This document shows positions 11,453-24,599 of a stretch of DNA of 64,000 bases, in pieces. The notes beneath the pieces are model-generated. The model was not told where the DNA came from, searched no databases, and saw nothing but the letters and a program-made list of their open reading frames with translations. A program made the translations under genes and the position numbers. How positions within the stretch are numbered: position 1 is the stretch's first letter; the number at the start of each line of letters is the position of its first letter. Source of the DNA: Ilyonectria destructans (lineage: Eukaryota; Ascomycota; Sordariomycetes; Hypocreales; Nectriaceae); assembly GCA_020740775.1 (NCBI GenBank), contig JAHEWK010000014.1:310001-374000 (forward strand). Reading direction: 5' to 3'.

Positions 11453-14400
11453 TACAACCTACCTTGGGCGGTATGTACCTACAGGTATGTATGATGTAGT
11501 CTGTATGTGTGTGCGCTGTTACGTGCGTTGTTGGGTGCGGTACTCCATACAATACCTTGGAAGCAGACCGTAGATTGAATGCGTAAAGTCATGTACATAG
11601 TATTCGGTGCGTGTGAGCTACCTGGTACATATGTCTGGGGGTTGCGGCTTGCGGGCTTGTCCGGGGGGGAGCCACCATGCCTCGAGCGTTCATCGACGTC
11701 CATGAACCATGATCGACCACCAACACGACCCCCCCTTCCCTCACATCCCCTTCTCCGCCCCCTCCTCTGTCGTCCACGCACGCCTGGCATCAAGCCACAT
11801 GGCCCAATCTGGTTCCTGTCTGTCTCTCCTCTTCCGTTCTGGCGGTCGTCCGGCCGGTTGGTCGGCTATCAGAGGCAACCCAACCCAACAGCTGTGAGGG
11901 AGGGGCGTGAAAGGCCAAGGCGCAAAGTCGGGGACATATGCAAGCCTCTCGACGTGGTGGTGTCGTGCCAGAGGACGACAACTGCTTCTCTGGTGCTGGT
12001 GCCAAGGTGCCGCAACAACGGCCACTGGGTATCCTCCACCACCAGCGAACCGCCCCGCGCTGTTTGAGACATCTCGGCATTGTGCTTGCAGCGCGCGTTA
12101 ACTAACAAGCCTCGCCCTCGCCCTCGCTGTCGCCCTCGCCATCGCCCCCCCGCGGCGTGCGCCTCGCAGCTCGCAGCTCGCAGCAGCAGGCTCTTCCCGC
12201 AGGCATGCCATGGTCTTCAGGCTCTGAGGTCCCTCTCCAAGGACGCCACGTTGTTGCCAGCCAGCAGTCGACATCATCTGTGGCAGGGTTCCACCTCGGT
12301 GGCATCGTGACCGCCACCCGACCTCCACCTCGATGAAAGAATTTTTCCTTCTTCTTCCTTCTTTTATGCCCTTGCTCAGCCCGTTTTAGGCCCAGGCCAC
12401 CTGCTCGAGCTCGCCGCCCCTCCTCCCCTGGCCTCCCTTGCTCTAAAAATGGGCAGGATGAGGCGGGCTGGAGAAAGCTGGATCTGCGGCCAGGGACCAG
12501 GGCTCTATCGACGGAGGCGGCCACCAGACCACAAGGCGGCCGGCCGGCATGGCGGCGGGGTGAATGAAACGCTCTCCAGCGCACAACGCAGCAGTTGGGA
12601 CATGATACAGGACTGTGATGGGGGCGTGGAACTTGCCACAGCGAGGCTTGCCTGGATCAATTAGTTCTCGAGCTCCAAGCCCCCGCGACTACTTCAGGCC
12701 AAGATGAGGATGGCCATCTGTCCCTTGCTGGTGAGGCCTAAAGGTGATACATAGGTTAGGAGCAGCAAGCAGGTAGGCGGCCGTTTTGCTGTTGGTGCCC
12801 GAGCAAAGCAAGTCGCCAGATCTCCCGCCTGCCGTGTCGTATTGCTCGCCCATCCGCCAGCTCGTCTACCCCGGTACACATTCCGTTACGGATCGAAGAG
12901 TGATTGCCGGTTTTGCCCCTCTGACGAAAATCCCTGCCCAATGGCGGGTTCACAGCCCCAGCTTCGACCTCTCCCTGCGCTTCCATCGTGAGTTGTCGCG
13001 AGCATTAGACAATGATGTGGGATTGCGAATGCCGTCCTTCCAAGGCCCCCAAAGGCACCAAAAGGGCCCCACTGGCCATCACGAACCATCCACATCCATT
13101 CAAGCACCGGATCGAGGGTCAAGTGAGCTGCGGCGTATGTACGTGTGTCGTTCCTCCAGCCACTCCGCGGCCTATCAGTGGGCCCCAGCTCTTGCAGCTC
13201 TTACAGTTGCGGTCATGTTTGAGCAGAAGGGGGGCGGCTGGACCGCGGCGCAGCTTAGACACGCCGGTCTGGAGGTCGAATAGGATAAGGGTTCTCCCCA
13301 GTGGGAACCCGGACGACAACGCGACTGGTCAGCGGTTGGTTTGGCAAACACGGCGATGGAAGAAAATCCTGCGGGGTTGGGGGGACGGGATTAGCGACGG
13401 GGATGGAGGCAGTTTGGCGTGCCTGTCTCATTGGCAATTTGGCCTTGGCATTGGCATCGCATCCGTTCTGCATCAGCATCGCCTCGTCCAGAGGCAGCAT
13501 GCTTTGCTTTGTTGGCCATGCGCGCTCCGAGACCCCTGCGTAGGAATGCCGCACCATTTACGAAGCGCTCCCGCGCCTGATTCTTGCCAGCTTGTCAGCG
13601 ACGTCATGGGAGGATCTACGAAGCACGCTGCAAGCTCGGTCAGCTCAGCCAGCTCAGCCAGCGCAAGCCTCAAAGCACGCCGGGAGCAAGCAAGCACCAG
13701 CGCATGGGGGTCGCATGGAGGAGAAACATGGGGGAACTTGGCGGCTTGTAGGGGTTGGGCGGGTCGCCACAGGCCCGGGCGGCAGCGTCCCGTCATGTCT
13801 GACGTTTGTCTTGTCTCGCCCTATCTTGTCTAATCTTACCGTGTCTTGCCTTGTTCTGTCACTCATGCTCGGTCGGTCCTTGACGCGGACGGAACCAAGC
13901 GTGTGGGGGCTGGAGTCGGGCAGCGGATCGAGGACAGGCCATGGTCCGATGGGCGATGGGATGTGTGGGATGGGATGGGATGGGGGACAACAACGACAAT
14001 GATGATTGATGGATGACCATCTCCGTCTCTCGATGGCCTCGACGGTCTCGATGGTCTCGATGCGCGCGATAGACTCACCCCCTTCCGCCCTTGTGTTTTC
14101 CCCGAGTTGGGCGTTTGTTGCCCTTCACCGATCGAGCCCACGCACGGCTCCACGTCGCTGGCCGGCTTTGGCTTTGGCTTTGGCACCAGGACTCGGGTGT
14201 CGACATGTTTCGATTCCCATGGGTTGCAAGTTTGCCGCTCCCCGTCACACAGCGAGCGCTCTCAGCGCCGTACCCAACGTGGCGGTGAGCGATCATCTTG
14301 GGGCGGAGCGTGACGATACCGACTCGGGTATCAAAGCGCCTTGGGGGGCCACGGCCAGGCCTGAATGAGCTTGGTGAATCAATCAATGGTCTCGTGATAT

Positions 14401-17400
14401 CTCTTTTCTCATGACTCCTTTTACATAACAGGGCACAGCATTGCAAGGCGAAGCCAAAAGAGGTTCACCGCATTCCTTGAATGTGGAATCTCCAAAATGA
14501 CGATGCCCCAAGCTCCAGAGCTGAGAATAGCATTGCTTCTGGCGGATAAGTAAGGGGTGTGCTTTCGTCACCGTCACACCATTGCCGGTCGTGGAACTCG
14601 GCATATCTGGCCTGATGAAAAGGGCTTCAGTCCTGAATTTAATGTCCTAATGTTCATGTTGCAGATGCAAACACGGACGCTGTGCTGGCACGGACTGCAG
14701 ATACGCACAGGCACCGGACCGGCTGTGGTGGTGAAGAAGCATCGCAACAAGCCGAACTGATATGAGACCTTTCCTTTTCAAGGCGTCAAGACTCAAGAGG
14801 CCAGACAAGAGGCAATAAGCCTCCCGCGGCGCTCGGTTGGGGGGCGCTGCGAACCCCGGCAGAGGATTTATGACTCGTCACGAGGAGCCTGCAGCGAACA
14901 CGACCCAGGCGTTTCATCCCGTCCCCCATCTGTTTGCACGACTAGCCTCGCCTCGTTATGCTACATATCAGATCGATCCTAGTGCACCGTTGCCCATGGC
15001 CCATGGCCCATGGATGGCCAAGGTTTACTGACTTGTGCTGCCTTCTCAATTCAGCCCTACGTGACAGGTCGGTCTTACAGAGCAGCTAGTACATACGCAG
15101 GCTCCGCACACCCTCCCTCTAATCACCCTTTCCCCGGTCGCACGACGTCTGGCCATCAAACAGCACGCAGACGCGGTCCTACCGAGCACAAATGACTTTG
15201 TGATGCGCCGGAGGCGGGCCCGAGCGGACACTGAGTTGTCGCCGTCGCAATCTAAACTTCTTCCTCTTACAACAGCGCCCGCCCTCCGCATTGAGCCGGA
15301 CCCGGACCCGGAGGCCAGAGAGCGAGTGCCAGACCGGGGGCCATGTCGACCAGGGCCGCGGACAGCGAATGCCCCAGTTCCAACCCACGTTTTCCCGACG
15401 GACGGCTTTGAGCCGCCGCGGAGCGCCATAGCTACATGTACATTGCAAAGTACGTACTGGGCGCATACATTCGTTAATTACCAAACACACAGATGGATGT
15501 CGGGGCGCTGCCGCTGCTGCATGTACTGTAGCTGCGGGCCACACGGCCAGCGGCAAGCGGCCCAGATGGCGACGGAGCGCACACAATGTGGAGTCGGCCG
15601 GCGGCGGGCGACCCTGGTGCAACTCGTTATGCGCGAAATCTGGCGTCGGGGCTTGCATTCGATGCTGTCGTTGCGCTTCCGTGTTTCCAGACGGACGGGT
15701 CCGCGGGCGATATCGACAAACGCCAGCCGGACCAATCGCCGGTCTTGGTCCTGACCGGGCCGGCTTGGGGGTGATGGAGGGGTTTGCTGTTGCCCTTGCA
15801 CAGAGATCAATCTCTAGACTAGTACGCGAGTTATATGTATGTGTGCGTCTGGGTGTCCAGATGTAGACTTCATTAGCCGCTTAGGTGCGGACTATCAATG
15901 GTTGCAAGCCTAGCACAAGACAGCGCAGCACCCGCGCCCGCATGTCATATCATATCATATCATATTGCAACGACGGTCAACAACACGGCATCGGCAAACA
16001 TGCCACGGGCAACGCGTATCGCGCATCGCGCAACTGCAACGGCAACAACAGAGGGATGATCCCGAGATGAGCTGTTACCACTGCCTATTTCGGCATGTTT
16101 CTGCTTGTCACTCATTGGCTAGCTCGTCTCTCTCTCCAGATTCCCCCCGCTTGCTCGACATATGTACGGCTTCCACGTCGGAGAGTGTCTGGGGTGAGGC
16201 AGGGGAACCTGTCCATACGTACGAATACGTTCATCCAATGCCGTACATAGGACATGATAGAAGAGGAGACAGGGGGGGGGGGGGGGACAGAGGCCGGCCT
16301 TAGTCATTGTGTAGGTAATGATCTTTTCTTGGTTTCATGCAAGCTGCAGGTCAAGGAAAAGAAGAAAAACCAACGAAAACCCGGTCATGGCTAAGCTCCA
16401 ACCTGCTTAGTTCCCAAGGATACCAGGTGCAGTTCGAGGATTTCTGCGCCGCTATGTGGCTTGGTAAAAGGTTGATTTCGGTGTTGGGTGGGCAATAGTA
16501 GTTCAGTGGCTGGAAATTGACCCCACTTTGGCTTAAAACCAGGGAAGAAACAAGCATAAGGTACGGTAAGGTACGCAGTACGAAGTACGAGCCTGACTTA
16601 CATAACCAGATGCGGTGGGATCGAGGTTTGTAATAGTTCCTTTATGCAGAACAAAGCAACGCATAACTTAAGTAACTGTTTCCGTCGGTACCTAACTAGG
16701 AAAAGAGAGGTTCCCGTAGATTAGCGACCGGAGGCCCAGACTGCAGTTCCACAGGGTCGGCCGACAGCTCACTTTCCTCGGGAGTCTGGGCCCAATCCGA
16801 ACCAGGGCGAGATATCATCCAGATATCATGGCCACTCGCAGGCAGCTCTCTCAACGATTCGCAAGGCGCGGGCGTCTGGCTGGGCCTATCAGAAACCGGC
16901 GCCTCCCCCGTTGAGGCCATGCTCCGAGGCAAGACCTGCGGGCAATGAGACGCGCAGGCTTGCTTCTGTGGCCATGTCCATCTCATGCGAGGGGCGCGTC
17001 GGTCGAAACACGGGCGATGCGCGCAATCGGAATATGAGGCATTGAGCGAAGACGGATCCATGGTTGGTTTTCCTTATTCTCCGCCTCGGCATCCACTCTT
17101 CCGCCGACATGTCTCTCCTCGTCTGTCTGTCACTCTGTCTCTCTCTCTCTCAACGACGACTGCATAATCGCGACCCCACCCCCCTTTCATCAATCGAAGC
17201 ACGCACATGGGAACCCCTCCAACCCCTCCAAGTCCAAGTTCCTCCCTCAGTCCTCAGGCCCCAGATTCCAACTCCATCCGAACCTGGTACCTAAATTTAC
17301 CTACCTAAGGTACCTAAGCAAACCCCTCCCTCCCTCCAATCCTTGAATTGCGGCGCACGGCGGCTCGCGACAATCTTGACCGCCACAACCCACAACCCAG

Positions 17401-17610
17401 AGTCCACAGTCACATCCCACAACCTAGGTCCCAGAACCTGGAAGCCATTTCCGATCAGCCTCCATCCATCACATCCCTCCAACCACCCCCGTACCCCCGG
17501 TCTCGAAGCCCCCGAAAGCCCCCGGAGAGAAACAGTCACTTGACAGAGCCATCCTCGCTGTTACCATCAATCATCACCCACCACCCACCACTCACCACTC
17601 ACCCTTCAAC
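11453..17610. other. Gene-free region upstream of the tubulin cofactor B gene
   Basis: No gene recognised. It holds GCCCTC repeats (12112-12150), CTTGTCT-like repeats (13805-13855), CTCGATGGT repeats (14030-14065), a TCATA pentamer run (15945-15965) and a 15-base G run (16272-16286). A CT-rich tract at 17105-17156 and the C-rich sequence to 17610 are probably promoter and leader of the next gene. A 121-codon minus-strand ATG frame (16696-17061) is the only frame with near-normal codon use, but it has no recognisable domain. Confidence 0.45.
16272..16286. repeat. Homopolymer run of 15 G
   Basis: Fifteen consecutive G on the plus strand inside the gene-free region. The exact length is prone to sequencing error. 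Confidence 0.8.
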
Positions 17611-18636
17611 ATGGCCGACGTCCCCCTCATCGTCATCTCCGAGTTTGCGCAGGCCGAACGCCGCATCACCCCATCATGGTCCATTAGCCAGCTGAAATCT
17701 AAGCTGGAGACTGTCACCGGCATCCCACCCTCCTGCCAGACTCTCTCGCTCAAGACGCCGGGCGCCGAAGCCATCTCCATCGAGGCGGCTAACGAGGATG
17801 GCACCCACTTGTCCAACTATCCCTTGGTCCCATATGCGGAGCTGCATGTAAGTCCAACAGAGTTTTCATTGTCCTCCCCCTCTCCGATGCTTGCACCACG
17901 GAGCCGCGAAAATTTCTCGCCAGACGCCCGCGCCGAACGCTGAAGCTGACGTCGACGCCTCCGTTGACGTCCGCATCGAGTCCCGAAGGCTGGGCGGAGG
18001 CGGCGCCCGCACATGGGGCGTGTCTTGAGCGCTCCCCAGCCATCCCCGGTTTAGTAATAAAAATCACCGGCTACCCATATGCACTTTTTTTTTTCCCTTG
18101 CTGTCGCGAGTAGTTCAAGATAGGGCTGACAGGGATTTGCCTGGCAGGTGATTGACACACGTCCTGCAGCTGCTCGGCCTAACTTCAACGATACTTCGGG
18201 TGTTGACAAATACGTCATGCCCGAGGAGGAGTACGAGAAGAAGACGGACTCGGTCCTTTCCTGGAAAAAGAACCAGAAGCTTGGTCGCTTTGACCCTAAC
18301 GCCCCCAGCCACGAACAGGCCAAGCTGGCCGGCTTCCAACGCGAGATCGCCTCCCGCGGCATTGCCGTCGACAAGCGGTGCAGGGTTAGCGGTGAAGACA
18401 CCAAGCGGGGCACTATCAAGTACGTGGGAGAGGTCAAGGAGATTCCCGGCGGTCTCGGGGCCTGGGTGGGGGTTCAGCTTGACGAGCCCGTGGGTAAGAA
18501 CGATGGCAGCATCGCTGGTACGAGGTATTGGGGTGAGGCCTCGGAACTCAAGCATGGCGTGTTCGTGCGGCCCGAACGGGTCGAGACTGGCAACTTCCCG
18601 GCCCTCGATGACTTGGAGGACATGGAGGAGATCTAG
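17611..18636 (+). CDS. Tubulin-folding cofactor B (CAP-Gly protein, Alp11/TBCB)
   Basis: Two exons, 17611-17847 and 18148-18636, split by a 300-nt phase-0 intron (GTAAGT...TGGCAG), give 241 residues. Cofactor B binds alpha-tubulin and, with cofactor E, delivers or dissociates tubulin heterodimers in the cytoplasm. The N-terminal ~80 residues are the ubiquitin-like domain. A linker with YVMPEEEYEKKTDSVLSWKK follows. Then comes a C-terminal CAP-Gly domain (GAWVGVQLDEPVGKNDGS, YW, HGVFVRPERVE). The protein ends in the acidic tail DDLEDMEEI, typical of the family and used to engage tubulin and cofactor E. Length fits (yeast Alf1 254, human 244). The intron is six times longer than the usual size in this window. 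Confidence 0.95.
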
Positions 18637-21600
18637 TCGACACGTCCAGAACGATCAACAACTCCAATACAAAAACACTTACACAAGGCTACATGGCTCT
18701 TTTTTGGTGATGCGAGAGAGACTGGGGGATGATTACGGATCAATATGAGACTCTTTGGACGTGTGAAAGGCTGACATGGCGCATATCGAAGGTCTCTCTG
18801 TTCGATCAGATTTTCGACTATCTATAAAACCTCCTTGGCAACAATGGCATTGTATTCGGAATGGTCCACTCAAAGGTGAGAGTCTTGTATGAGCACTGCC
18901 TGGGATCAAGACTACCGACCACCCCATGGGCTTCTGTATAGGCTAACCCATCCATAAGCTCCCCAAGCCGCCAGTGACAGCCTTTGTTTCAAGTATCTCT
19001 CCTTACAGCACCCCAAGGTTCAAACCAGCCCTTCGAATGGAACTCTGTTGTGCGTCTTAGGCCTGTTCGCATGGCCGTTTCGATCCTTGGCTCGCGTCAC
19101 TTTCCAGACTGGGTCAAGTACTTCGCTGATGATTCCCAATCCGTGAATTCTTGCAGCAACGGCTTCGCCCGACCATAAAGGCCCCGATGAACCTTAATTC
19201 GACTTCAAACTCGACTGTTTATTTCAACAAACAGTTGGTACCATTTCAAATCTTTTAATTCGACTTTTTCGTCTTGCGTCATTGTTGGCTACTGAGTGGG
19301 TTGGGACGTCGGTCGGTCCAGCACTACTGGCAAGACCAGACTGGGCGAACCGCATATCCGGCAAGTCGCGTGCTTCTTTCTCCAAGTTTTTGATTCGGTT
19401 ATTGATGCATGATGACATGCCGCGAAGTTCCGAAAGCAGTTGCCGAGCGGGCGACCGGCTCAACAATCTTCGACGGAATCCGAGACGACAAGGTGTTTAG
19501 CCGAAGATCATAACGCAGATTTGCGGCCGGGGTAGAAGCACTCCGCGTTTGTGGCGGGAATGATTTGCGACCTTGCAGGAAGAATCCTAGTCAGCTCGGA
19601 GGTTAGCATTTCTCTACACGATTTAACCGGTGAACTGTCAGCTTAGAGGGACAAGGGGTGTGATATTACACTTGGGATTCAGTTATTCAACCAAGATGAA
19701 TGACCTCTTGGTTGAATATAAGGGTCCTGGTTGATACTTCTCATGTTATGAATTTTGAGTTGCAAATACTTCGGAAGGGCCCTTCGGTAATGTGTTCTAC
19801 TCATCTCGCCATCGTGAACTTCCAGGGCCAAGAAAATGATCACGAGGAGAAGCAAGGCATACTCGGCAGATGAACCCAGACCATGGCATCTGCCGACTCG
19901 GATGGGTTTTTCGAAAACGCCACCGGGTAAGGGGAAGGAATAAGGGAAACGTGGACCGCATTGACAACTCCGATGATGGTCAAACCAACAGGTGTGTTCG
20001 GCGCTGAGGTGGCTTACGCCCAGCAATAGTTCCCGCCGATGCTTCTGGCAGCTCCAAGGATGTAACCTGTTGCTGCACTGCTCGTTCCCCGCGAAAAGTA
20101 AACATGAACACGCGGGCTATTTCGCCATGGAGGGGGAGTGCGTTGGAAGGATGGGGTCGCATCAGGAGTGCAGTCGTGTAACCGGTGGCTTCGGCTGCTG
20201 CATGGGTGGGTGGTCATCCCAGGACCTTTGTTGTTTTCATCGCCCGATGCTCGGCGATGTTCGGACTTGATCTTGGTCGTGAATTAGGAACCCTCAGGCT
20301 GGCTTTAGGTGAAGGTTAGGCACCAACGAATGATTGCTTACATGCGTCGAGATATAATCAAGCTGAGGAACGGTTAGATTACATCTCGTTTTCGCACTTC
20401 ACGACGAGTCGGTGGCTCACGATATTTACTAGATATTGAGATTTAGGTAATCTAATATGCCTATTCGATCAATCTTGGACTGCTGATAACGCGTTTCAAA
20501 ATTCGCGTTCTCGGCGGAATATACCCCGATAGCTGACTCGATTCATTAGGTCTCAAACACTATCTAAGTAGATGAAAAGTAAGTTCCAGGCCTAGAACTC
20601 ACCATGTTGTAAAAAGCAAATACAAATGATCCCATGATTTTATTGGGTCCAGGCTACTCTACGGAGTAGCGATACATTGGATACCTTAGTTTATCGGAGG
20701 CATGACCATGTCGTCAGCGATAGCGCTGTCCGATCTAGGGTAGGAACTCGCTCGAAACACGTTGAGTGGCGTGGGCTGGCGCAGCTCACACCGAGTATTT
20801 GAGTGGCGAGCGACGGTCATCTGCCGAGACCTTGGCCTGTCTGGGAACGAGCTTAGCAAGCGCATCCCTCAGTCCTTGGGGCCATTGGGGGCTGAGCATA
20901 ATGTGACCAATACTCTAAGTGGGAACTGCATTGGGGCTGAGCAGCTGGAGCGTGTGACTCTCCCATATCCATGTCTGTATGACCTTAATCTGTAGACTGA
21001 TCCTAAACTATTGGGGGTTTGATGTGCTGCTCATGGTTCATGAGACGTTGCAATGTCCTCGATCTCCCTTGATGGAAACAACATCTAGGTTGAGACTGAT
21101 CGCATTAGTACCAACCATTCCAAGTGCTTTGTGGCGCACACCCAATTAGGCATAGTGTCATCGCTGCCCTTAATCACCGGCAGGTGACTCCAACTGCCGA
21201 AACTATCTTTGATGCAAAGTGAGAGTCTTTCTGCCAGGAATTGCTCACAACCAGGGGTGTTCATTTCTTGGAACAGGGTGAGTGGATGTTTGAGTTCTGT
21301 GACTCCTTGAAGCAAATGCTAGCTGTAAATTTTACCCCGTTATCCTCTTTAATCGGACGACGACTCGTATGTGGTGTTCATGTCGAAGCAACCTCGCTTG
21401 CATCCATCTGATCACACCGCTGGTGAAACTGGCGATATCATCTGGCGAGACAAAATATTTTCTAACAATGGCGTCTCAGCCATTTTACCGTCAGGGGCTA
21501 CAAAACACATTTCCTTGCCAATACTTCATCAATGTCTCGGCGGGATTCACGCCGACGGGATCGGAAACCCGAACTGATACTATCTTAGTTTCAACCACAC

Positions 21601-22913
21601 CATGAAGACCATCACGCCATTTATTCCCCTTCTGGAAAATCCAAATAGGTATTTTTCAATAGCTAGGCAGACATTTTAGACAACCTACCACTATATCATA
21701 AAATGATTCTCATCCCATATCAACGGAGCGAGCTCTTTGTTGTTCAGTGATGAAGTCCAGTGCTACTACCACGTGAAACAACCCCAAAGCCTGAAGGACT
21801 TGTCCTTAGGGAGAAAATTCAGTGTGGGATATTACTCGAATGTTTTGGAGATTCTAGATGAACACGTTGACGCATGCGATACTTGGATTTGCGATGTCTT
21901 GTTAGAGAGGTCACTGCCAACTGCTGGCTTACCAAGATTCGCACACCATCATTCCAATCGTATTCGTTGCAAAGAGAGAAGTGCAGGTGATTCATGGAAA
22001 TGAACCTTATAAACTAATATGCCTTATTGAGGTATTTAGGGAAGAGAATGATGACCGTGGACGGGATGCTTCAGCGACGATTAAGTTAGTGGTTGTCTGC
22101 TACTATCAAGTGTTTGAGAGATGCGACCTCTGCAAAGGGGATCGATTTTATGTGAATTTAACCCCCCAATACAAAATCGGTTTGGTAGTGATACGATGCC
22201 ATGGCCTGTCCAACACGCATTACCTACGGGTGATTTGTGGCAGTCAATCTCCGAACACCGAGCTGGGGGAGACGATACGGTCACCAAAGTGGTGGATTGA
22301 TGTTGAAGAAGATTTTGCATCTGGGCAAAGAGTAAGCGAGTGTGAATCGCCAGATAAAACACGAATAACATGATCACTTGCAAATGCGCCTTATTCTGGA
22401 ATATCCTCTGCGATTAACGAGGAGAAATTGAGCATTCATTCATCTGCTGGACCATGTTCGATCTGGGGTTAAAGCGGCGTAGCGTATGGGCTAGGCGGTA
22501 CTTTACCAACCAACCGGAAAGCGGAGTCCAGGTGCCGGGTTCATTCCTCCCGGCCCCTCCAAGGCTCGTCGGTTGCTGGCCCCACCCATTGTCGGCGTGG
22601 ATATTCCCTCCTGCGTCCACTTTTCCACCAACTCCTCAGTGAACGCGCATCGCATCTTCGTCGCCCTCACCACCAACGTCTCGTTTGCGGCCGTCGTCGC
22701 CGCCGCTGCCGAACCTCGTCCAATGCCGCCTATTGCGAGCTGAGATGTTGTGCTCCGACCCTCCCGCGCCCCCACTGACGCCCGCAACCCTGAGCATTCC
22801 GCAACATCCGACGTCGCCACCTCGCTCCTAAGACGCCGGCCCGTCTCCCCACTTGCGATCCTCGATCCTCAACCGTTCGCCCTTCACGATACCTACCGGC
22901 GACACCTATTGCG
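18637..22913. other. Intergenic region with lower GC and eroded frames
   Basis: After the 3' UTR of the cofactor gene the sequence becomes visibly more AT-rich, most clearly 19.2-22.4 kb. Frames are broken into pieces, such as 20762-20995, 21737-22003 and 21981-22373 on the plus strand and 21085-21315 on the minus strand. The two frames at 21.7-22.4 kb overlap in successive phases, as a decayed gene would, but I recognise no family. 22.5-22.9 kb returns to CT-rich promoter-like sequence serving the next gene. Confidence 0.4.
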
Positions 22914-24599
22914 ATGTCGAGGCCGTCGATACTCGGCGCAGGCAGGATGGCCTTGCTCCTCTATATCCTGGCTTGCGCCTTCACCACTGTGCTCGCCATC
23001 GACGACTACAACGTCGTCTCTACGCCCGAGAAGGATGTCCCAGACTGGGCTGCCGTCAGCGCCATGCAGCTCACACTATCCAACAGTAATGGGAAATGGT
23101 CACCACTGCAATTCACCGTCCTCCCTCTCACAGATTCCCTGGGGTTGAACGGCACTCAGACAGACCGCGGGGTGCGTTATCCTGTGATACAGATCACTCC
23201 CACCATCACTCTGTATCTGATATGCTGACCTGTTCCAAGATTGTCAAAATACACGGCACCATGATCGCAGCTGATTCCTCCAACTATAACACCCTCAACC
23301 AGAACACCACCGTAGCATACCTATCTTGCGACGAACCCTCCAGCAATTCCATGATCGAACCCGATAAGATGCTCGACGGCTTGATGAACCTCAATCCCAA
23401 ACCCAAAGCTATCGTACTTTATTCTACAAGCAAGAACTGGTGTTCGATCACACACATTGATGATCTATCCTACACCAGCATTCTATCCATGGCCGACGCA
23501 GCTGAGGCTTCACAGGCCTTGGGCTTCCTCAACGGCACCGACACTATCAAGGTCTCCATCATGGGCAACACCACCAACGACGGTACTGAATCTCAGACGG
23601 ATTCCGGCCGGAATAACCCAGCGGTTGCAATGAGCATCCTGTATAGCATCACCGGGATCATCACCTTACTCTTCGCCGTCATCATTGTAACTGGTGCCGT
23701 TCGGGCTCATCGGTACCCTGAAAGATATGGGCCCCGACGAGCTCTTCATGGCCGACCCCGACAGAGCCGGGCCAAGGGACTGGCGAGAGCTGTCCTGGAA
23801 ACCATGCCCATTGTGAAGTTTGGAAACCAGACACCTACTAAGCCCGACCCTGAGCTTGATATGGATGCGATCACCAACGATGGGCAAGATAATCCCGTGC
23901 AACGCACCACGTCGAACCCGAGCGAAGCCCGTCAGCCTGAAGCAACACCAGCCACGCGAACCGATAATGATGGAGCTTCTTCTGTAGCCCGGGACTCACC
24001 TACACCTACGCCTAAGTCTGCGCCAGACGGCGCCGATGGGAATGGAGAAGACAACTTGGGGTGTTCCATCTGTACGGAAGACTTCAAAGTGGGCGAAGAC
24101 GTTAGAGTCTTGCCCTGTCGACACCAGTTCCACCCAGCATGTATCGATCCATGGCTCATTAACGTGTCTGGAACGTGCCCACTCTGGTAAGATTAACCCG
24201 TGGTCTCAATTTCTTGGCTGGTTGCTAACTATGTACTCCAGTCGATTCGATCTCCGCCCCGAAAAGGCGGATGCGTCTCAGGGGAGTACGAGTGAGGACA
24301 CAAGTGCTTTGCCTCCCCCACTAGCTCTCGAGGGTGTCGAGGGTGTAGAGAACGATGCCTCTCAGTTGCCACACCACAATCGCGCATCACGCATCTCCGA
24401 CATTAACCAGTTACGACAGGCGACGGTGGAAGAGCAGATGGAGACACTGAGGCGTATGCGAGCTGAAGTCGACGAGTCTGTGCGCCAGGGCCCACCAGAT
24501 GGTGATTCTCGAGGCCAGAGCGCGCGATTTGCAGCCAAGCTCAAGGAGAGGTTCCGGATCCGCACTCGCGCTCAGGCACCTGAGGACCGTGACTGTTAG
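22914..24599 (+). CDS. Membrane-anchored RING-H2 protein (putative E3 ubiquitin ligase)
   Basis: Three exons, 22914-23171, 23240-24186 and 24242-24599, give 520 residues. Order: signal peptide (about 1-29); a lumenal/extracellular part with several N-x-S/T sites, resembling the protease-associated region of Goliath/RNF13-type ligases; one membrane helix (about 215-239); a disordered Pro/Thr-rich stretch; and a RING-H2 finger with ligands C361, C364, C379, H381, H384, C387, C399 and C402. The last Cys codon (TGT) is created only by splicing intron 2, which confirms that junction. A basic tail follows. It probably ubiquitinates membrane or endosomal/vacuolar proteins, with the RING in the cytosol; the substrate is unknown. 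The ATG at 22914 is chosen because it opens directly into the signal peptide. Confidence 0.88.

Noticed and set aside
13012..13833. 273-codon plus-strand frame
   Set aside because: Lies in GC-rich gene-free sequence where stops are rare; opposite-strand frames of similar quality; no recognisable motif.
15179..15810. Long overlapping frames on both strands
   Set aside because: Both strands are open at once because of GC richness; neither shows codon bias or a domain.
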